The notes below the pieces were generated by a model. The model searched no databases. It saw only the letters and a program-made list of their open reading frames with translations, and was not told where the DNA came from. From contig JAFVRU010000057.1 in the NCBI GenBank assembly GCA_017504065.1, positions 1-19,160 on the forward strand: 19,160 nucleotides of DNA, given 5' to 3'. A program made the position numbers and the translations under genes. This stretch comes from Clostridia bacterium (GTDB taxonomy: Bacteria > Bacillota > Clostridia > Christensenellales > Borkfalkiaceae). Positions 15,205 through 19,160 of this stretch are shown one piece after another (within the stretch, counting starts at the first letter, position 1; every line of letters starts with the position of its first letter).

Positions 15205-17085
15205 ATGTACTTGGAAAAATATATCCATAACGGCGGATTCACAGGGGTTACGGGCTTGTTTTTTGCAAGCGGGAGTTTCGGTACGATCGATTCCGAAGCG
15301 GAATACGCGGTGAAAACAACGCCCGAACAGACGACGTACGAATATCGAAACGAAAGCGTTTGTTTGCAAGCCGTGTTCACGCAAAAGAAACGGGGCGTGG
15401 TTTCCCGTCGGGACTATTTCACGAACGTTTCGAATAAGCCGTTGACGCTGTATGCGTGCAACGGTCGGTTCGTGCTTTCGGGGAATTCCTACGAAGCCTA
15501 TACGCAGTATAACGGTTGGCAGCATGAAAGTTCGGGGAATTGGCAGGAGCTCGTTACCCAAGTTTCGGTTGCGGCGAACGGGATTCGGACTTGCGACGGC
15601 GCGACGCCGATGATGGCGCTCCGCAACAAGCACAACGGCAAGATCGACGTATTCCATTTGTTTCCGAACGCGCAATGGCGCATCACGGCGAAAAAGCGCA
15701 TGATGTTCGGGAAACAGGAAGCGGTGGTGGTAGAAACGGGCTTTGAAACGGCGGGGTTGCATTTGGAAGTTGCCGCGGGCGAACGGATCGAATTGCCCGA
15801 AATTTGGTTCTATACAGCGGATAACCGCGTGGATTTGGACGCGTACAAACTGCACGAAGCGTTCGTATCCGAATACCCCCGTAAAAAACCGTTGCCCATT
15901 TTGTATAATACTTGGCTTGCCGATTTCGACTGCGTTACTGCGGACGGAATTTTACGGCAGGTAGATACCGCGGCGGAGCTCGGCGTGGAAATGTTCATGA
16001 TCGACGCGGGCTGGTTCGGTGAAAACGAAGGCTGGTGGACTTGCGTTGGGGATTGGACGGAGAGCCCGACGGGCAAACTCCGCGGACGAGTCAAGGAAAT
16101 TGCCGAACGCGTACGGAGCAAGGGTATGAAATTCGGGCTTTGGTTAGAACCCGAACGCGCGGCTTTGGAAAGCAAGATCCAACGCGAACACCCCGAATAT
16201 TTCACGCAGGGCGTTTTCCTGAATTTCGCGGACGAAAACGCGCGGAAGTACATATTCGAAAAAACTTGCGAAGTCATCGATACGTACGGGCTCGAATTCT
16301 TGAAATTCGATTTCAACGTAACCGTTTGCTACGACGCTACGGGTTGCGCGTTCTATCGCTACATGCAAGGCAGCAAAGCGTACGTAGAAGCGTTGCGGGC
16401 GCGTTATCCCGATTTGTATATTACGAATTGCGCGTCGGGGGGCGCGAGAATGGATCTCGGTCAAGCCCGACTTTTCGACAGTTTTTGGTTCACGGACAAT
16501 CAAGGCCCGTACGAAGGCTTGACGATTATCAAAAATACGCTCAAGCGTATGCCGACGGCGTTGATCGAAAGATGGAACGTACAGACCTTCCGCGACGATT
16601 TCCCCGCTACGGAAAAACCGACTCCGCGCGTAAGGTTACCGATCAGTTGCAATAACGCGACTTGGGATTTTGTGCTCAACGTCGATCCCACGTATACGTT
16701 CGCGTTTATGACGGGCGGACCGCTCGGGTTCAGTTGCGATATCGCGTCGTTCCCCGAAGATTACAAGGCGGAATGGAAAGCGTATATCGAGCAATACAAA
16801 CGGGATCGCGCGTTCTATGCGCAGGCGACGGCGCGCGTTTTGGTGGACGCGAACGATATTTCGGTGTTTGAGTATGCGGATAGCGGCTTGGAAAAATGCG
16901 TGTTGCAGTTCTTTACCAAGCTTGTATATACGGACAAATTGACGGTCTATCCCGCGGTAGCGGACGGGGAGTACCTTTGCGACGGGAAAGTTCGGACGGC
17001 GGACGAGATTCGGGAAAACGGAGTCGTTTTCGACGACTTGAAAGACAATTCGTGTATCGTAAAAGTGTTGCAAAAGGTAAAATAA
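15205..17085 (+). CDS. Alpha-galactosidase, glycoside hydrolase family 36
   Basis: GH36 enzymes release alpha-galactose from raffinose-type sugars and melibiose by a retaining mechanism. This 626-residue protein has no signal peptide and so should act in the cytoplasm. It has an N-terminal beta-sandwich (~1-230), then the (beta/alpha)8 barrel with FMIDAGWFGE, the KGMKFGLWLEPE strand, the nucleophile Asp369 in LKFDFNV, and DSFWFTDNQGP, in which Asp431 is the likely acid/base. It is shorter than many GH36 enzymes (~720-740). The start ATG 15205 is chosen for GGAG at 15194-15197; the frame is open upstream to 15133 but that part looks intergenic. The stop is 3 nt before the permease ATG. The family is firm; substrate specificity is inferred. 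Confidence 0.9.
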   Translation: MYLEKYIHNGGFTGVTGLFFASGSFGTIDSEAEYAVKTTPEQTTYEYRNESVCLQAVFTQKKRGVVSRRDYFTNVSNKPLTLYACNGRFVLSGNSYEAYTQYNGWQHESSGNWQELVTQVSVAANGIRTCDGATPMMALRNKHNGKIDVFHLFPNAQWRITAKKRMMFGKQEAVVVETGFETAGLHLEVAAGERIELPEIWFYTADNRVDLDAYKLHEAFVSEYPRKKPLPILYNTWLADFDCVTADGILRQVDTAAELGVEMFMIDAGWFGENEGWWTCVGDWTESPTGKLRGRVKEIAERVRSKGMKFGLWLEPERAALESKIQREHPEYFTQGVFLNFADENARKYIFEKTCEVIDTYGLEFLKFDFNVTVCYDATGCAFYRYMQGSKAYVEALRARYPDLYITNCASGGARMDLGQARLFDSFWFTDNQGPYEGLTIIKNTLKRMPTALIERWNVQTFRDDFPATEKPTPRVRLPISCNNATWDFVLNVDPTYTFAFMTGGPLGFSCDIASFPEDYKAEWKAYIEQYKRDRAFYAQATARVLVDANDISVFEYADSGLEKCVLQFFTKLVYTDKLTVYPAVADGEYLCDGKVRTADEIRENGVVFDDLKDNSCIVKVLQKVK

Positions 17086-17088
17086 ACG

Positions 17089-17976
17089 ATGGATAAGTAT
17101 TTTTTGTTGTTACTGTCGGCGTTTTTGTTCGCGTCGCAGGTCATTTTTACCAAACTGTTTGAACGCTCGAACGGTTCAACGTACGCGGCGACGGTGCGGT
17201 TTTCTTTGGTTAGCGAAGCGGTCGCGCTCGTGATTTTGTTGTGCGCGAACGGGTTTCGGGTGGAGTTCACCGTCTTTTCCGTGATCATGGCGGGCGCGCT
17301 TGCGGTCGTTTGCGTGCTTGCGAACGTGATCGGGATTAAGACGATGTCGCTCGGCTCGGTGGCGGTGTATACGCTGTTTTTGATGCTCGGCGGCATGATC
17401 GTGCCGTTTATTGCAGGCGCGGCGTTTTTGGATGAGCAGGTGAAAATTCCGTATATCATCGCGACGGTGTTGCTCGGCGGCGCGCTCGTGTTGCCTATAT
17501 TCGATAAAGGGGAACGCCAAGCGCAGTCGAAAAAAACGTTTTTGTTGTTTTTAGCGTTCTGTTTCGTTGTGTTTTTGCTCAACGGCGCGAATTCGACGAT
17601 CGGGAAGTTCCACCAAGTCGATGAAAGCAAAGCGGTTGGCACAACCGATTTTTTGATACTCAAAGGCTTTTTCGGCGTAGGGATTAGCGGAATTTTGCTG
17701 CTGTTTTGTAAGGAAGAAAACAAGTATAAACGGCTTGTGTCGAAGTCCACGCTGATCGGCAGCGCAGGGTTTGCCGTCGTCAACGTTGCGGCGACGTTGT
17801 TGCAGCTCTATTGCGCGATTACGGTGGATTCCTGCTTGATGTACCCGCTCGTAACAGGCGGAGTGCTTGTGTTCACGCCCGTGTTGTCGCGGTGTATATT
17901 CAAAGAAAAAATTACCGCGCTGGTGGCGGCGGAAATTCTCGTTTCCGTTGTGGCGACGGTGTTGTTCGTGTTTTAG
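17089..17976 (+). CDS. DMT-superfamily (EamA-like) permease
   Basis: This 295-residue membrane protein has about ten hydrophobic helices arranged as two EamA-like halves. The first half ends with the FLDEQVKIPYIIATVLLGGALVL pattern and the second with IFKEKITALVAAEILVSVVATVLF, the paired F-x-E signature of the repeat. DMT transporters move drugs, amino acids, nucleotide sugars or other small metabolites across the inner membrane. The ATG is 3 nt after the GH36 stop with no strong ribosome binding site of its own, so translation is probably coupled to the alpha-galactosidase. This makes a carbohydrate substrate conceivable, but substrate calls in this superfamily are unreliable. Confidence 0.85.
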   Translation: MDKYFLLLLSAFLFASQVIFTKLFERSNGSTYAATVRFSLVSEAVALVILLCANGFRVEFTVFSVIMAGALAVVCVLANVIGIKTMSLGSVAVYTLFLMLGGMIVPFIAGAAFLDEQVKIPYIIATVLLGGALVLPIFDKGERQAQSKKTFLLFLAFCFVVFLLNGANSTIGKFHQVDESKAVGTTDFLILKGFFGVGISGILLLFCKEENKYKRLVSKSTLIGSAGFAVVNVAATLLQLYCAITVDSCLMYPLVTGGVLVFTPVLSRCIFKEKITALVAAEILVSVVATVLFVF

Positions 17977-17988
17977 GAAAGGAGCATT

Positions 17989-18699
17989 ATGAAAAAAACG
18001 GTAATTGCGATCGGCGGTGGGGAACTCCGCGAGAGAACGACTTTAAAAATCGACGAATACATTGCGGGGCTTGCGAAAGCGCGCGCGGGCGAGCAACGCG
18101 CCAACGCTTTGTTTATTCCGACGGCAAGCCACGACTATATGCCTTATTATAATACGTTCCATAAGGTATATACGGGGTTGTTCAATATCAAGACGGACGT
18201 TGCGCTCACGGTATTCAAGGAAGCGGATATGGAAAAACTCCGCGCGAAATTTGAAAAGGCGGACGTGATTTACGTGGGCGGCGGCGATACCGTATTCATG
18301 ATGGAGAGTTGGAAAAGATCGGGGATTTTACCGCTCATAAAAGACGCGTACGAACGGGGTGTGATTCTTGCGGGCTTGTCGGCGGGCGCGATTTGTTGGT
18401 TTTCGGATATCTATACGGATTCCGCGCAGGAATTGACGGGCGAGAAGTACGCGATGTTCCGCGGCTTAAGTTGGTTTTCGGGCGTAATTTCTCCGCATTA
18501 TAACGCGAGAATGCTTGACTTTGATAAAATTGTGTGTTATAATTACGACTGTGCTTACGGGTTGGAAGACGATTCTGCAATCGTGATCCAAGACGGAGAG
18601 ATTGTTGGGAGCTTGTCTAGCGGCGGCGTAGCGTGGCGGTTGGAACGCCATGACGGAGCGTTGAAAAAGACGGCGATTTCGGAAGTAGCGCAAATATAG
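17989..18699 (+). CDS. Peptidase S51 family protein (dipeptidase E-like)
   Basis: Family S51 includes aspartyl dipeptidase E (PepE) and cyanophycinases, serine peptidases with a class-I-glutamine-amidotransferase-like fold. The 236-residue protein opens VIAIGGGEL, has the DVIYVGGGDTVFMM strand (92-105), and carries the nucleophile Ser131 in LAGLSAGAICW. The likely catalytic His170 is in VISPHYN, and GLEDDSAIV (191-199) is typical of the C-terminal half. No signal peptide is seen, so a cytoplasmic dipeptidase is most likely. GGAGC precedes the ATG, 12 nt after the permease stop. The 3' part of the gene contains a near-consensus promoter (18515-18543) that probably serves the tRNA just downstream. 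Confidence 0.88.
   Translation: MKKTVIAIGGGELRERTTLKIDEYIAGLAKARAGEQRANALFIPTASHDYMPYYNTFHKVYTGLFNIKTDVALTVFKEADMEKLRAKFEKADVIYVGGGDTVFMMESWKRSGILPLIKDAYERGVILAGLSAGAICWFSDIYTDSAQELTGEKYAMFRGLSWFSGVISPHYNARMLDFDKIVCYNYDCAYGLEDDSAIVIQDGEIVGSLSSGGVAWRLERHDGALKKTAISEVAQI
18515..18543 (+). promoter_or_regulatory. Strong promoter inside the S51 peptidase gene, for tRNA-Leu
   Basis: TTGACT (18515-18520), a 17-nt spacer, and a perfect TATAAT (18538-18543) preceded by an extended -10 TG (18535-18536). The predicted start near 18550 is about 150 nt upstream of the tRNA. It is the best promoter match in the window despite lying in coding sequence. Confidence 0.75.
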
Positions 18700-18703
18700 A
18701 AAA

Positions 18704-18786
18704 GCGGATGTGGCGAAACTGGCAGACGCGCAGGTTTCAGGTTCCTGTGGGCAACCGTATGGGTTCAAATCCCTTCATCCGCACCA
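18704..18786 (+). tRNA. tRNA-Leu (anticodon CAG)
   Basis: The 83-nt sequence folds as a class II tRNA. The acceptor stem is GCGGATG paired with CATCCGC, followed by discriminator A and an encoded CCA. The D arm is GCG/CGC, and a 17-nt anticodon arm has loop TTCAGGT, giving anticodon CAG, which reads CUG. A short extra arm built on GG/CC is followed by the T arm with loop TTCAAAT. U-U oppositions occur at the base of the anticodon loop and in the T stem. The long extra arm, A73 and anticodon all agree with leucine. It begins 4 nt after the S51 stop. Confidence 0.95.
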
Positions 18787-18792
18787 AGTCTT

Positions 18793-18843
18793 AATAGGTT
18801 GAACCTCTTTACTGTTGGTAAGACGTTCGGCCTATTTTGTTTT
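18793..18843 (+). terminator. Intrinsic terminator after tRNA-Leu
   Basis: AATAGGTTGAAC (18793-18804) pairs with GTTCGGCCTATT (18825-18836) over 12 bp, including two G-U wobbles. Past a C-C mismatch, an inner six-pair helix (TCTTTAC with GTAAGA, one bulge) closes a five-base loop. TTTTGTTTT (18835-18843) follows as the U-tract. It should end the tRNA transcript. Confidence 0.8.
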
Positions 18844-18887
18844 ATGGAAGAGTTTAATAATTTTATTTATTAGAAATATAGAACGAG

Positions 18888-18916
18888 TTGGATTTAGAAC
18901 AGAAATATGCTATTAT
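18888..18916 (+). promoter_or_regulatory. Likely promoter of the AT-rich island gene
   Basis: TTGGAT (18888-18893) and TATTAT (18911-18916) are 17 nt apart, 24 nt upstream of the ATG at 18941. An overlapping TATACT (18917-18922) is an alternative -10. The region is AT-rich, so chance matches are more likely here than elsewhere. The position after a terminator and before a gene supports it. Confidence 0.55.
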
Positions 18917-18930
18917 TATACTGTAAAAAC

Positions 18931-18935
18931 GGAGG
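18931..18935 (+). promoter_or_regulatory. Ribosome binding site of the partial island gene
   Basis: GGAGG, 5 nt upstream of ATG 18941. It is a strong site that marks the start of a real gene within the AT-rich segment. Confidence 0.7.
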
Positions 18936-18940
18936 ACGCC

Positions 18941-19160
18941 ATGTACATTAATCAAGAATTTAATTTATTAAAAAACAATCAGATTCGATTCTCTTCCCCT
19001 AAACTAGATCTACTGATTAGGGAGCTCGATGATTTTTACGTACTTTTTAATAAAAATTACAAAAAATATACTAAGAATTATATAGAAACTATGACCAACA
19101 TAATGAATCAATTTTTTATTAAAAATTTGATTTCTAATGTTTACGGAGGTACTTTATACC
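18941..19160 (+). CDS. Unrecognised protein, N-terminal 73 codons (3' end outside window)
   Basis: The frame is open from ATG 18941 to the window edge. I do not recognise the product. It begins MYINQEFNLLKNN, is rich in Lys, Asn, Ile, Tyr and Phe, and looks soluble and largely helical (for example LDLLIRELDDFYVLFNK), with no signal peptide or clear membrane segment. GC is about 24% by my count, against about 50% in the preceding genes. It uses ATA, AGG and TTA codons that are rare upstream. It has its own GGAGG and a plausible promoter. Position just after tRNA-Leu and composition suggest a horizontally acquired gene. Because it is under 200 nt shy of the edge, no domain can be assigned. Confidence 0.7.
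   Translation, partial: MYINQEFNLLKNNQIRFSSPKLDLLIRELDDFYVLFNKNYKKYTKNYIETMTNIMNQFFIKNLISNVYGGTLY

Noticed and set aside
15904..15909. TATAAT hexamer inside the GH36 gene
   Set aside because: No -35-like hexamer lies 16-18 nt upstream, and there is no gene start downstream that would need it.

Overview
The window looks like chromosomal DNA of an uncultured Bacillota, probably a gut Clostridia lineage. Every gene is on the + strand and packed tightly. GC is about 50% in a stretch I counted near the right end. The block tsaC/ywlC (Sua5) - ywlE - rpiB - upp matches a gene order I know from Bacillus subtilis and other Firmicutes. DegV, DUF951, UPF0210 and oligoendopeptidase F also fit that phylum. 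I cannot name a genus from the sequence alone.

Layout: (1) 1-4477 holds the C-terminal part of the SbcC nuclease ATPase, a large alpha/beta-hydrolase-like protein whose catalytic residues appear lost, a DUF951 zinc-ribbon-like protein and a signal peptidase I. (2) 4504-8811 holds a DegV/FakB fatty-acid-binding protein, an unrecognised two-helix membrane protein, the ACT-domain/UPF0210 pair and an FAD-dependent oxidoreductase. (3) 8829-15098 is a housekeeping run: PepF, DnaB, Sua5-type threonylcarbamoyl-AMP synthase, a YwlE-type protein-arginine phosphatase with a histone-H1-like basic tail, then RpiB and Upp. RpiB and Upp sit behind a near-consensus promoter at 13900-13928. (4) 15205-18699 holds a cytoplasmic GH36 alpha-galactosidase nearly coupled to a DMT-family permease, then a peptidase-S51 protein. 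(5) 18704-18843 is a tRNA-Leu(CAG) followed by a long hairpin terminator. A strong promoter inside the S51 gene probably drives this tRNA. (6) From about 18845 to the right edge composition falls abruptly to about 24-27% GC by my count. A new open reading frame with its own promoter and ribosome binding site runs off the window.

Most of the window is core chromosome. The best candidates for something new are the AT-rich segment beginning just past the 3' end of tRNA-Leu (a classic integration position, with only the first 73 codons of its first gene visible), the H1-like tail on the arginine phosphatase, and the pseudo-hydrolase. No insertion sequence, CRISPR array, riboswitch or rRNA was seen. 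No gene-free stretch exceeds 300 bases; the longest is 18787-18940, and it holds the terminator and a promoter.
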